A stretch of 64,000 nucleotides of DNA from Ravibacter arvi. GTDB lineage: Bacteria > Bacteroidota > Bacteroidia > Cytophagales > Spirosomataceae. Below are positions 34,228-42,533 of the stretch, piece after piece (within the stretch, counting starts at the first letter, position 1; every line of letters starts with the position of its first letter). The DNA lies in contig NZ_BAABEY010000036.1 of NCBI RefSeq assembly GCF_039540405.1, positions 248,001 through 312,000 of the forward strand. Direction: 5' to 3'. Below the pieces are notes generated by a model that did no database searches, had not been told where the DNA came from, and saw only the letters and a program-made list of their open reading frames with translations. The position numbers and the translations under genes are program-made.

Positions 34228-34713
34228 ATGAAGATGCTGAATTTTCTCCTGGTTCTCCTCGTGGTGGTGGCAGGGGCTAACTCCCTCCTTTTTTTCTGGC
34301 GGGGAATGACTTCTGTTGTGAATGACGAAGGGCTTTTGCAACTGCTCTGGATCTTTAAAATGGCGGCCTGTACAGGTGTGATTTTTATCCTCTACTATGT
34401 TTTCCGGATTAAATCGGCCGTCCTGGCGAAAGATGGCGATCTTGCGGGGACCCGTATCCGGATAGCGTGCGGAATAGGGCTTTTAGCGGCTTTTTTCAAT
34501 TCCCTGGCCGAGGCCGGGATCAAAACACAAATGGAGTTCTCAGGTAGGTTGGTGGGTATTGGCGAAGCTAAGAAGCGGCTATTGGCTCATGCATTGGAAG
34601 GGATTTTTGACCAGAATATCCTGGTGTATGTGTTGATACTGGCGTTGTTTTTACTGACCGGCTTTGTTCAACTCGCTTCACAGTTGAAAAGCGAAAACGA
34701 AAGTTTTATTTAA
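34228..34713 (+). CDS. DUF2975 membrane protein
   Basis: The 161-residue product has four hydrophobic helices (about 5-27, 42-62, 83-100 and 130-155), the DUF2975 layout. These genes are nearly always paired with a small XRE-type regulator, as here, where the next gene starts one base after this stop. Function is unknown; a membrane partner of the regulator is a reasonable guess. Confidence 0.82.
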   Translation: MKMLNFLLVLLVVVAGANSLLFFWRGMTSVVNDEGLLQLLWIFKMAACTGVIFILYYVFRIKSAVLAKDGDLAGTRIRIACGIGLLAAFFNSLAEAGIKTQMEFSGRLVGIGEAKKRLLAHALEGIFDQNILVYVLILALFLLTGFVQLASQLKSENESFI

Positions 34714-34714
34714 A

Positions 34715-34942
34715 ATGCCTATCCTGGTAAATCTCGATGTCATGATGGCAAAGAGAAAAATGTCGTTGAACGAGCTGTCGCAGAAAGTCGGGATCTCAAA
34801 TGTGAACCTTTCTATCCTCAAAACCGGGAAGGCAAAGGGCGTCCGGTTCGAGACGCTGGCAGCCATTTGTAAGGCGCTGAATTGCCAACCCGGCGACGTG
34901 CTCGAGTTTGTGGAAGAAGAAGATGGCCCGGGAGTGAGTTAA
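34715..34942 (+). CDS. Small XRE-type helix-turn-helix regulator (YozG type)
   Basis: The 75-residue product is nearly all DNA-binding domain: LDVMMAKRKMSLNELSQKVG, then ISNVNLSILKTGKAKGVRF, then LAAICKALNCQPGDVLEF. This matches the YozG/HTH_26 group that travels with DUF2975 proteins. It lies one base after the DUF2975 stop, so the two are co-translated and probably autoregulate. It converges on the YceI gene 12 bases away. Confidence 0.9.
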   Translation: MPILVNLDVMMAKRKMSLNELSQKVGISNVNLSILKTGKAKGVRFETLAAICKALNCQPGDVLEFVEEEDGPGVS

Positions 34943-34954
34943 TCCGGTCTCCGG

Positions 34955-35503
34955 TTAGTTTTTAGGCAGGAGCATATAGTCCGCCTTTACCCGGATAACT
35001 TGCGCGATTTTCACGAAAACCAGCGTCGGTACTTCGATGTTATGGTCGCTGAGTGCGACATCGAATTCGGTCTGGAGAGAAATTTTCCCGTCCTGGACCG
35101 TGAGTTTTCCCTTGAGCTCGCGGTCTTTGGTAACACCGTGAATGGTGATCTTACCGGACGCCGTTACGGGAAAAGTGCCATTTTTAGTGTAGTCGGGCGG
35201 GTTGGTGATTTTTCCCGAAAAAGTGGCCAGCGGAAGCCGTTCCGATTCCATGTAGTTTTCGTTGAAATGCTCCTGCATCAGTTTGTTGGGGAAAACGAAG
35301 TCGCGGATTTTGATCCTGGCCGCAATGTCGCCCGTAGCCGTATTGAGCGCCACCAGGGAAGTTTTGTTGACTGCGTGGATATTTTCCACCGGTGTTTCCG
35401 AGAAAAACTCTGTTTTTCCGTTGGCTGTGACGTAGGTCTGTGCCTGCGCGAACATCAATTGTCCTGAAAACAACAGCAGTACGAAGAGAGAGTAGTTGCT
35501 CAT
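34955..35503 (-). CDS. YceI family periplasmic protein
   Basis: The 182-residue product has a signal peptide (SLFVLLLFSGQLMFAQA) and the YceI lipocalin-like domain: IKIRDFVFPNKLMQEHFNEN, SERLPLATFSGKI, PVTASGKITIHGVTKD and a DALSDHNI-like VALSDHNIEVP. Such proteins bind isoprenoid-like lipids. Start at 35503 (MSNYSL) since upstream codons overlap the DUF5777 gene. It is third in the Rieske-DUF5777-YceI operon, 16 bases from its neighbour. Confidence 0.88.
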   Translation of the reverse strand: MSNYSLFVLLLFSGQLMFAQAQTYVTANGKTEFFSETPVENIHAVNKTSLVALNTATGDIAARIKIRDFVFPNKLMQEHFNENYMESERLPLATFSGKITNPPDYTKNGTFPVTASGKITIHGVTKDRELKGKLTVQDGKISLQTEFDVALSDHNIEVPTLVFVKIAQVIRVKADYMLLPKN

Positions 35504-35519
35504 CTGTCTGGAAGTTGAG

Positions 35520-36413
35520 TTAGTTTTCGTTGGAAGGGGCGTTTTTTCGCGTGCGTTTGTCAAAGCTGAAAGTGCGGGAAATATTGAACCCGTAGTGGAT
35601 GTCGCCCTTGCCCCAGGAACCCGTTGTCTCTGCAATGAATTGTCTTTCAATCATGCCGAGCGAATTGGTAAAATGCAATTGAAAGACATGCCCGCCGGTC
35701 TCGATGTCAACGCCAAAGGACATAGAATTATAATAGTGTACCGGAATCAGGCTTTCGTCCCGGGCGGTCCAGAAATATTCTCCGTTCAGTGAAACCCGTT
35801 TGGTGAGCTTGAAGCGCCCGCCAACGCCTACCGCCAATACGTCTTGTTCATCGCCTGCCGCTACCACGTTGCGGTGTATCCAGGTAGGGGAAACTTGAAG
35901 CGACAGCCTTTCACCGAATTTGCGGGCGATCAGCAACTGTGTAGCATAGGAGAGTTTGTCTTCGAAGCTCGCTTCCCTGTTGACCGTTGCGGCTGCCGCG
36001 CTTGCAAACAGCGTGACCGAGACCGGGAATGAACCGGGGCCTGAACTTTGACGGAGGAGGCGGTATTTGGCAAACGCGTCGTAGGTTTTTTCAGAAGTGC
36101 TTCGTCCGACCCCGATCATCAACCGGTTGGTCAGGCCGTATTCGAGCCCCATTCTCATGGTGGCCTGGTCAAGCCCGAAAAAATGATAGGCACCCATGTT
36201 GACGCGACCGAAACGGTGCGAAATACGAAAGTCGAGGTGCCTGGCGCGCATGGTTTCAACGGAGTGGCCGTTGACAACCCGTGTTGATTTGAAAGTAGCC
36301 TGAACGGGGACTTTCCCGGCGCTATCGAGCTGGGAAAGCTCGCCTAACAGTTGGTCTTGTGCCTGCACAAAGGCAGGCAGAAATAATAATACCAGGATGC
36401 GGAGTCTGTACAT
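35520..36413 (-). CDS. DUF5777 family beta-barrel protein
   Basis: The 297-residue product has a signal peptide (ILVLLFLPAFVQAQ) and alternating hydrophobic strands ending in FNISRTFSFDKR. Typical family segments are ATFKSTRVVNGHSVET, LDFRISHRFGRVNMGAYHFFGLDQATMRMGLEYG and GVGRSTSEKTYDAFAKYRLL. It is predicted to be an outer-membrane barrel. In Bacteroidota it often stands next to YceI genes, as here. Function unknown. Confidence 0.88.
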   Translation of the reverse strand: MYRLRILVLLFLPAFVQAQDQLLGELSQLDSAGKVPVQATFKSTRVVNGHSVETMRARHLDFRISHRFGRVNMGAYHFFGLDQATMRMGLEYGLTNRLMIGVGRSTSEKTYDAFAKYRLLRQSSGPGSFPVSVTLFASAAAATVNREASFEDKLSYATQLLIARKFGERLSLQVSPTWIHRNVVAAGDEQDVLAVGVGGRFKLTKRVSLNGEYFWTARDESLIPVHYYNSMSFGVDIETGGHVFQLHFTNSLGMIERQFIAETTGSWGKGDIHYGFNISRTFSFDKRTRKNAPSNEN

Positions 36414-36424
36414 GATCGGATGGA

Positions 36425-36928
36425 TTATGAAGTTACGGTCAGACTATTGCCATCGGCAGACAAAGTGGCTTTGTAAACCTTAAGCGCAGGAATATTGCCG
36501 CCTGTGTTCGGACCTTTTTGCACCTCGCCGGTCAGTTTGAATTCAGATCCGTGCTGGGGGCAGGCCAGGTCATTGGTGGCGCTGCGGAAGCCAAGCGTAG
36601 TGCCTTCGTGCGTGCACATTTTGGATAAGGCAGCGTAGGTACCGGACGTAGTATGCGCGATGAGCACATCGCCTACGATAGAAGATTCCCCGGCGGTCTT
36701 AAGCTTTGCAAAGGTATTGTGTTTCAAATCCAGCGTGAATTGGATATTGGAGCCGGTTGTTGTTCCCGTAATGCCGTTGCCGGTAGAACCGCCCGGATCG
36801 GGATCGTCTTCTTTTTTGCTGCCGCAGGCGGTCATGGTGGTCCCGATGCAGTAAAAGGCCATGAGTGCCGACGTGCTTAGTCCCAGGCTTCTGAGAAATG
36901 CCGATCTTGAAAGTGTTTCGTTGTTCAT
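36425..36928 (-). CDS. Rieske [2Fe-2S] lipoprotein
   Basis: The 167-residue product carries the Rieske ligands Cys105, His107, Cys123 and His126 (MCTHEGTTLG and ACPQHGSEF), binding a [2Fe-2S] cluster. An N-terminal Ser-Arg-rich start (LSRSAFLRSLGLSTS), then a lipobox-like MTAC (Cys35) and an acidic-Gly linker, suggest export as a lipoprotein. It is the first gene of the minus-strand operon with DUF5777 and YceI, and diverges from an Rrf2 regulator. Confidence 0.9.
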   Translation of the reverse strand: MNNETLSRSAFLRSLGLSTSALMAFYCIGTTMTACGSKKEDDPDPGGSTGNGITGTTTGSNIQFTLDLKHNTFAKLKTAGESSIVGDVLIAHTTSGTYAALSKMCTHEGTTLGFRSATNDLACPQHGSEFKLTGEVQKGPNTGGNIPALKVYKATLSADGNSLTVTS

Positions 36929-37209
36929 GTTGACAATGGTTTAAAAATTAAAATGGAAAGGCATGCGGGTGAGTGCTGGAAAATACCGGCTGCAAAGGCC
37001 CTCAGAGCCGGCTGCGCACGGTTTTTTCACAGTTAATTGGAAGTACGTAAATGGTTGTGCTAGGGTTGCGGCGGCATAAATTCTTTCTGACGGGGATGAC
37101 AGAAGCGCTGTGTGCCAGGCTCGGACTTTTCCGGAAAATAAAAGATAAAAAAGTCTTTTATTTGTGCTTTTTTTATTTACATTTGCCTGAGACCAATCAA
37201 TCGGGGACT
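36929..37209. other. Divergent regulatory region, Rieske operon and rrf2
   Basis: The 281-base gap holds promoters for both directions. For the plus direction, TACATTTG at 37178-37185 is an exact TAnnTTTG box. A perfect 10-bp inverted repeat (37136-37145 and 37154-37163) lies just upstream. For the minus direction no clear box was found. Confidence 0.6.
37136..37163. promoter_or_regulatory. Candidate Rrf2 operator
   Basis: AAATAAAAGA (37136-37145) and TCTTTTATTT (37154-37163) are exact reverse complements eight bases apart, 15 bases before the -7 box of rrf2 and within the shared divergent region. A/T-rich palindromes of about this size are common operators. Binding by the Rrf2 protein is inferred. 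Confidence 0.5.
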
Positions 37210-37641
37210 ATGTTTTCAAAAACCTGTGAGTACGCGATCCGGGCAATGATTTTCGTAGCGCAGAAGAGCGCTGAGGGAGAGAAGACAGGCATCAAGGAAA
37301 TTGCAAAAGGCATAGATTCTCCGGAGTATTTTATCGCCAAGATTCTTCAGGACCTGAGCCGGCGGGGTTTGCTGCAATCGGCGAAAGGGCCGAACGGCGG
37401 TTTTTATCTCGATTCGGTCGGAAAGAGCTGCAGCCTGGCCGACGTGGTTCGTGCGGTAGATGGCGACAGTCTGTTCACCGGCTGCGGACTGGGCCTAAAG
37501 CAATGTTCGGAGCAGCTGCCCTGCCCGATTCACTTTCAATTCAAGAAAATTCGTACTGAATTGTCCGATATGCTTAGCAACGCGCAGGTGGGAGACTTTG
37601 CTCAAGCACTTGACAACAGCCTTGCTTTTCTCCGGAGATAG
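37210..37641 (+). CDS. Rrf2 family transcriptional regulator with Fe-S type cysteines
   Basis: The 143-residue product has the Rrf2 winged helix (MFSKTCEYAIRAMIFVA, then KEIAKGIDSPEYFIAKILQDLSRRGLL with the KGPNGGF wing). Three cysteines follow in CGLGLKQCSEQLPC (C-x6-C-x5-C), as in IscR/NsrR-type members that bind an Fe-S cluster. It may therefore sense NO, oxygen or cluster status. The start at 37210 is chosen over an open frame from 37051. Divergent position suggests control of the Rieske-DUF5777-YceI operon and of itself. Confidence 0.9.
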   Translation: MFSKTCEYAIRAMIFVAQKSAEGEKTGIKEIAKGIDSPEYFIAKILQDLSRRGLLQSAKGPNGGFYLDSVGKSCSLADVVRAVDGDSLFTGCGLGLKQCSEQLPCPIHFQFKKIRTELSDMLSNAQVGDFAQALDNSLAFLRR

Positions 37642-37645
37642 TAGC

Positions 37646-37879
37646 TCATAGCAAACTTGTATCTTTCCCCTGCTGCGCCATCTGCTCATCGAGCGGTCCT
37701 GCGGAGATGTTGGATGCGTCGTATTTTCCTTCTCCGCGGTTCGGATCATACGATGACGTTTGCGCCTCAGGTTTCGCTTTTTCTTCTTTTGCGCTTCCTG
37801 ATTCCGTAGTGCCTCCGCCGCAATTGACTAAGAATAGGGCGGCCAAGAGGATGAAAAATGAAAGAAGTGTCTTGCTCAT
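37646..37879 (-). CDS. Short lipoprotein resembling a haem-less cytochrome c N-terminus
   Basis: The 77-residue product has a lipobox (LVNC, Cys20), a Lys/Glu-rich linker, and YDPNRGEGKYDASNISAGP followed by LDEQMAQQGK. In Bacteroidota mono-haem cytochromes this kind of segment leads straight into the CxxCH haem motif. Here the frame stops five codons after GK, with no CxxCH. The stop lies only four bases from the rrf2 stop, so the missing part is not present downstream. It may be a remnant or a short functional lipoprotein. Relation to cytochromes is by my reading only. Confidence 0.55.
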   Translation of the reverse strand: MSKTLLSFFILLAALFLVNCGGGTTESGSAKEEKAKPEAQTSSYDPNRGEGKYDASNISAGPLDEQMAQQGKDTSLL

Positions 37880-37952
37880 GTAGGTCTGAAAGTTGAAATT
37901 TGAATCAAAAATGGGCGGTTATTCATAGTGAGCGTTATGATTGCAGTCATAA

Positions 37953-38050
37953 GCGGTGAGGTTTGAGGTATGGGGTGGAAGCGGCGTTCTAACCTGAAGG
38001 AAATGGCTCACGCCTCACCCCTCGTACCTCATACCTCATACCTCACCCCT
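37953..38050. repeat. GAGGTTT-type palindromic repeat before the L,D-transpeptidase gene
   Basis: Left half GCGGTGAGGTTTGAGG, right half of CCTCATACCTC-type heptamers, about 98 bases, ending ten bases before the start at 38060. Family of 3464-3524. Confidence 0.82.
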
Positions 38051-38059
38051 GTTATTCAC

Positions 38060-39694
38060 ATGAAAACGTCACTCAAAATTTTCCTGCTTGCAGGACTGGC
38101 CATATGGCTTTGCCAATGCGGCCCTGAAAAACAAAACGCCCTGAAAATAGAGGCGCGTGACACGACCATTACTAAATCGGTAGCGTTCAGTGAACTTTTC
38201 ATGGATTCGCTGGATCTGGCAAAGTTTATTGCCCGAACCCCGATGCATGATAGCCTGGCGGCCCGGCTGACCAGCTTTTACAACCGCAGAAACTATCAGT
38301 ACGCCTGGTTTTTTCCGAACGGAATTGCCGATTATGTGTTCACTTTCCTGGGAATGCAAAACCAATACCTGTATTATTCCGGCGATAGCACCATTTATCT
38401 GCCGGGACTTCAGGCGCGGATCGACTCGCTTGCAGAGGTAAGGGACATCCATCCGGGGGATAGTCTGATCCGCCAGACAGAGCTGCTTTTGACGTATCAG
38501 TTTTTCAGGTATGCGTATTTCGCCTACGCCGGTGACCGTCGTGTAAACCAGGGCGACCTGGGTTGGTTTATCCCTAGAAAGAAACTGGACCTGGCGCCTT
38601 TCCTGGATTCGCTGGTGGCCAATAAAGGAAAGCGGGTAGAGCAGTACGAGCCGGTAAACCGGCAGTACCGCCTGCTACGAACGCATTTACTGCGTTATTA
38701 CGGCATCAGGAACGCCAACCGATGGGACAGCATTCCTCCCGCGAAAAAAGCATTGAGGAAAGGAGAAAGCGCCGGAGTGGTGCCCGAGGTAAGAAAACGG
38801 CTGATGCTGCTGGGGTTTGAAGCCGGTTCGGAACCCGATAGCCTGGAAGCGGTAACGCCGGCGCTCCTGGAAGCGGTGGCACAGTTTAAGCAGCAACATG
38901 GTTTGGCGAGCGACAATACGCTGGACCGCGAGTTCTTTGACGCAATTAACGTGCCCATTACGAAGCGTATCCAGCAAATCCTGATCAATATGGAACGTAT
39001 CCGCTGGATGCCCGACCAACCGGACAAGGATTATTTGCTGGTGAATATCCCGGAATTCAGGCTTCATGCTTACGAAAATGGAAAACTGGCATTCCAGATG
39101 GACGTGGTAGTCGGCTCGGCGGCTCATCATACGGTGGTGTTTCAAAACGTGGTAAGCCAGGTGGTATTCAGCCCGTATTGGAACGTGCCGCCCGGTATTA
39201 TGAAGAATGAAATACTGCCCGCGATTGCGCGGGATCCCAATTACCTGGCGCGCAACCGTATGGAATGGCACGGGACATCGGTCAGGCAAAAGCCCGGGCC
39301 TGGAAATTCGCTTGGACGGGCAAAGTTCCTTTTTCCCAACAGCTATAACATTTACCTGCACGATACACCCGCCAAACGACTTTTTAAAGAAACCAGGAGG
39401 GCGTTCAGCCACGGGTGCATCAGGGTGTCGGATGCAAAAAAGCTGGCGGAATTCCTGCTTCGGAAAGACTCGACCTGGACGGCAGAAAAGATTGAAGCCG
39501 CTATGGAATCCGGAAAAGAAAAGGTGGTGCGGCTGAAAAAAGAGGAACAGGTGCAGGTGGTAATCGGGTACTTCACGGCCTGGGTCGACAAAGACGGGAA
39601 GCTTAACTTTCGTAATGATGTGTATGGGCACGATCAGAAAATGATCGGCAGGTACTTTGCAGGCAAACCGGCAATGGCTAAAACGCCAGAGTAA
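38060..39694 (+). CDS. L,D-transpeptidase lipoprotein (YcbB type)
   Basis: The 544-residue product has a lipobox (LCQC) and three parts: an N-terminal scaffold region, a peptidoglycan-binding-type domain (EVRKRLMLLGFEAGS and a second helix QFKQQHGLASDNTLD), and a YkuD catalytic domain. The latter has NIYLHDTPAKRLF and the nucleophile in SHGCIRV (Cys453). It makes 3-3 cross-links in peptidoglycan or attaches proteins to it. Start at 38060 after the repeat. Its 3' end overlaps the kinase gene on the other strand by 17 bases. Confidence 0.92.
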   Translation: MKTSLKIFLLAGLAIWLCQCGPEKQNALKIEARDTTITKSVAFSELFMDSLDLAKFIARTPMHDSLAARLTSFYNRRNYQYAWFFPNGIADYVFTFLGMQNQYLYYSGDSTIYLPGLQARIDSLAEVRDIHPGDSLIRQTELLLTYQFFRYAYFAYAGDRRVNQGDLGWFIPRKKLDLAPFLDSLVANKGKRVEQYEPVNRQYRLLRTHLLRYYGIRNANRWDSIPPAKKALRKGESAGVVPEVRKRLMLLGFEAGSEPDSLEAVTPALLEAVAQFKQQHGLASDNTLDREFFDAINVPITKRIQQILINMERIRWMPDQPDKDYLLVNIPEFRLHAYENGKLAFQMDVVVGSAAHHTVVFQNVVSQVVFSPYWNVPPGIMKNEILPAIARDPNYLARNRMEWHGTSVRQKPGPGNSLGRAKFLFPNSYNIYLHDTPAKRLFKETRRAFSHGCIRVSDAKKLAEFLLRKDSTWTAEKIEAAMESGKEKVVRLKKEEQVQVVIGYFTAWVDKDGKLNFRNDVYGHDQKMIGRYFAGKPAMAKTPE

Positions 39695-41006
39695 AGGTGC
39701 TCCCCGTGTTTTCTTTACTCTCAACCCGGATATTGCCGCCGTGAAGCAGCATAATCTGTTTGCCAAGGGTAAGGCCCACTCCGCTCCCGGTTTTTCGGGT
39801 GGTAAAAAACGGTACAAAAATGCTGTCCATGAGGTCGGCGGCGATACCTTTCCCGTTGTCGGTAACACGTATCTGGAGCCGGTCGCCCTCCATAAGCTGG
39901 GCTGTAATACTGATGTAGGGCGCTTCTTTTTCTTTCACCGCTTCTATAGCATTGAGCACGAGGTTAATCAGTACCTGTTCAATTAACCCGCCGTCCATTT
40001 CGTACTGAAGTGACGGATCTTTCATGATGATATCCAGTTCAATCCCTTTCTGGATAAGTGTCGGTTCAAAAAGCTGGTTAATATTTTCAAAGAGGGTGGA
40101 CAGGGTAGTTTTTCTCAGGTTCAGGTTGGAAACCTGGTTCAGTGACCGGTAAGTCTGGGCAAACCTGAGCAGCCCTTCGCTTCTCTTCCTGATGGTGTCT
40201 ACCCCGACCCTGATGTCCTCCATTTGCGGAGCGGGCGGCATCTGGCTGATTCTGCCTGAAAGGGTGCTGGCCAGGGATGAGATGGGCGCAATGGAGTTCA
40301 TGATTTCGTGGGTGAGCACGCTCAACAATTTCTGCCAGGCCAGTGATTCCGTGCGGTCGATGGTTTCATTGACGTTCTGGCAGGAAATCATCCGAAAGCG
40401 GCCTTCCATGGTTTGGAAATCACGTGCGTACAGTTGTAGCTTGAGCGGGCCCCTGGGCGACTCTACCGTGAAAAGTGTGGTTGTTCCCGGACTGAGCTGG
40501 GTAGACTTCCGGTAGAGGTCGGGGCTGCGTTTCTGGAGTGCTTCAAAGTTGTTGAGGAACGGAATGGCAAACAGTTTCCGGAATGATTCGTTCATCCAGG
40601 CAACCTTCCCGGTATCCAGGTTGTAGGAAATAATGCTGGTGTCGGCGATTTCCAGTAAATTTTGAAGGTACTGGTACTGAATTTCCCTTTCGCTGCTGAC
40701 TTCGTGGAATACCTGGTTGATGCCGTTGAAAGTTTTCCTGAGCAACTTGATTTCCCCGTCTCCCGAGCCGGCCGGGAAGGAGCGGGTAAAGTCGCGGTAC
40801 ATAACCGCTTCATGGAAGTCTTCCAGTTCCCGGAATACCCTCATTCTCACGGTAGCCAGCCGGAGGGCAAGAACAGCGATTGCGGGGATAATCAATATCA
40901 GGTAGCTGTACAGACCTTTAAAAAAACAATAGCAGGCCAGGACGGTAAGCGCCAGCAGCAGCAGCAGGACCAAAAGAAATCCGATACGAATGCGGCGAAG
41001 GGACAT
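39678..41006 (-). CDS. NtrY-like sensor histidine kinase
   Basis: The 442-residue product has two N-terminal membrane helices (about 8-29 and 33-52), a linker, a PAS-like region (about 115-210), and a kinase core: His233 in LTHEIMNSIAPISSLAS, N box NLVLNAIEA, and G boxes DNGKGIA and GSGVGLTLG. With almost no periplasmic loop it may sense a signal within or at the membrane. Its ATG overlaps the TGA of the regulator gene by one base, so the two are co-translated. It overlaps the L,D-transpeptidase gene end by 17 bases. Confidence 0.92.
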   Translation of the reverse strand: MSLRRIRIGFLLVLLLLLALTVLACYCFFKGLYSYLILIIPAIAVLALRLATVRMRVFRELEDFHEAVMYRDFTRSFPAGSGDGEIKLLRKTFNGINQVFHEVSSEREIQYQYLQNLLEIADTSIISYNLDTGKVAWMNESFRKLFAIPFLNNFEALQKRSPDLYRKSTQLSPGTTTLFTVESPRGPLKLQLYARDFQTMEGRFRMISCQNVNETIDRTESLAWQKLLSVLTHEIMNSIAPISSLASTLSGRISQMPPAPQMEDIRVGVDTIRKRSEGLLRFAQTYRSLNQVSNLNLRKTTLSTLFENINQLFEPTLIQKGIELDIIMKDPSLQYEMDGGLIEQVLINLVLNAIEAVKEKEAPYISITAQLMEGDRLQIRVTDNGKGIAADLMDSIFVPFFTTRKTGSGVGLTLGKQIMLLHGGNIRVESKENTGSTFTLAF

Positions 41007-42361
41007 CAGATATCGTATTTGTTAAGTCTTCGGTACAGAGCGGTCCGGGTAATTCCCAGTTCCCGCGCCGCCTTGCTAATATTCCCGTTGTGCTTGTCGA
41101 CCACATTTTTGATCGTGGCCCGTTCCAGGTCCATCAGGTTGTTTCCTGCGCCCGGGACGCCGGCCGGGATGAATTCCGCCGTTTCAATCGGGGAGAAGAT
41201 AATGTCTGATGCCATGATGCCGTCACCTTCTGCCATGATGACGGCTCTCTCGATACAGTACTGCAGCTCGCGCACATTGCCGGGATAGTGGTAGGAGCGG
41301 AGTTTCTGTAAAGCGCCCGGGTCAAAACTGTCAAATGACTTGTTGTATTTACGGGCATAGATTGCCAGGAAGTGCCGGGCGAGCTGCAGGCAGTCGTTTC
41401 CCCTTTCGCGCAGCGGGGGCACCTGCACTTCCACTGTGTTGATGCGGTATACCAGGTCTTTCCGGAACCTGGTCTCGTCGGCAAGTACCGACATGGGCAC
41501 GTTGGTCGCGCACAGCAGCCTTATATCTACCGGCACCGGGGTATTGCTTCCCAGCGGAACCACTTGCCGGTTTTGCAGCACACTCAGTAATTTAGCCTGG
41601 TGCTGGAGGCTGATATTTCCTATTTCGTCGAGAAAAAGCGTGCCGCCGTCGGCTGCTTCGAATCTTCCTTTACGATCGTCCCTTGCATCGGTAAACGCCC
41701 CTTTTTTATGCCCGAAAAGCTCCGATTCGAACAGGGTGTCCGTGAGGGCGCCGACATCCACTTTCACCAGCGGCTTGCGGTTCCGGAGCGACAAATGGTG
41801 AATGCGCGACGCGATGATGTCCTTCCCGGTACCGTTTTCTCCCAGGATGAGAATATTCGCGTCGGTGGGCGCAATTTTACTGATCTTGACCTGCAGTGAT
41901 TTCATGATGTCAGATTCCCCGATCAGCTCCGGGAGATCGGGCTGGTCAATGCTTTTTGCTTTTGCCTGTGGACCTTGCTGCTGCAGCGCATCCCCGAGTG
42001 TTGATTCCAGCCGGTCGTTTTGCCAGGGCTTCACGATGAAGTCGCGCGCTCCTCTTTTCAGCGATTCGACCGCCAGGTCAATTGCGCCATAGGCGGTGAT
42101 CATCACTACCGGGAGATCGGGGCGCATGCTTTTTATTTTTTGCAGCCAGAAAAGCCCCTCGTTTCCCGTGTTGACGGCGCTTTTAAAATTCATGTCAAGC
42201 AGGATGAGATGAATTTCTTCCTTGCTGAGGATGGTCGGAATATAATCGGGGTTGCGTTCTTTGATCACCCGGTTCACCTTCGGTTTGAGCAGAAGACCTA
42301 CCGCTGTCAGTAAGTCCTGATCATCATCAACAACCAGGATGTTAGCGTTTTTTAGTTTCAT
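41006..42361 (-). CDS. NtrC-type sigma-54-dependent response regulator
   Basis: The 451-residue product has a receiver domain (acceptor Asp56 in LILLDMNF), an AAA+ domain with Walker A GENGTGKD (174-181), the sigma-54 contact loop as GAFTDA (221-226; usual form GAFTGA) and FLDEIGNISLQHQAKLL, and a Fis-type helix-turn-helix at the end (GNISKAARELGITRTALYRRLNKYDI). It should activate sigma-54 promoters when phosphorylated by the adjoining kinase. Likely targets are the promoters with TGTCCG-N4-CGGACA sites at 44.0, 51.6 and 63.0 kb. Confidence 0.94.
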   Translation of the reverse strand: MKLKNANILVVDDDQDLLTAVGLLLKPKVNRVIKERNPDYIPTILSKEEIHLILLDMNFKSAVNTGNEGLFWLQKIKSMRPDLPVVMITAYGAIDLAVESLKRGARDFIVKPWQNDRLESTLGDALQQQGPQAKAKSIDQPDLPELIGESDIMKSLQVKISKIAPTDANILILGENGTGKDIIASRIHHLSLRNRKPLVKVDVGALTDTLFESELFGHKKGAFTDARDDRKGRFEAADGGTLFLDEIGNISLQHQAKLLSVLQNRQVVPLGSNTPVPVDIRLLCATNVPMSVLADETRFRKDLVYRINTVEVQVPPLRERGNDCLQLARHFLAIYARKYNKSFDSFDPGALQKLRSYHYPGNVRELQYCIERAVIMAEGDGIMASDIIFSPIETAEFIPAGVPGAGNNLMDLERATIKNVVDKHNGNISKAARELGITRTALYRRLNKYDI

Positions 42362-42527
42362 AGCTGTGAGGTTTGAGCTGTGAGGTTTGGGGGAGATCGG
42401 AAATAGGAAATCAGAACTCGGAAATCAGAACTCGGAAATCGGGAAAATGCCGATGGATGCGGGCCTATGCGGCGCGGCCTACGCGGCACGGCCGATTTCT
42501 GATTTCCGAGTTCCGATCTCCAAATCT
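42362..42527. repeat. Composite GAGGTTT and GGAAATC palindromic repeats
   Basis: Directly beside the regulator's start codon is a GAGGTTT-type half (42362-42391). It runs into a GGAAATC-type element (42391-42527) with a GC-rich core (TGCGGCGCGGCCTACGCGGC) like that at 5530-5678. It ends seven bases past the tolC stop, filling the gap between the genes. Confidence 0.85.
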
Positions 42528-42533
42528 ACTGTA

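Noticed and set aside
34228..34942. Toxin-antitoxin pair
   Set aside because: The small regulator and membrane protein match the DUF2975/YozG pair; the membrane protein is four-helix and not toxin-like.
38687..39868. 393-codon minus-strand frame across the L,D-transpeptidase gene
   Set aside because: Antisense shadow of a gene with a clear catalytic motif.
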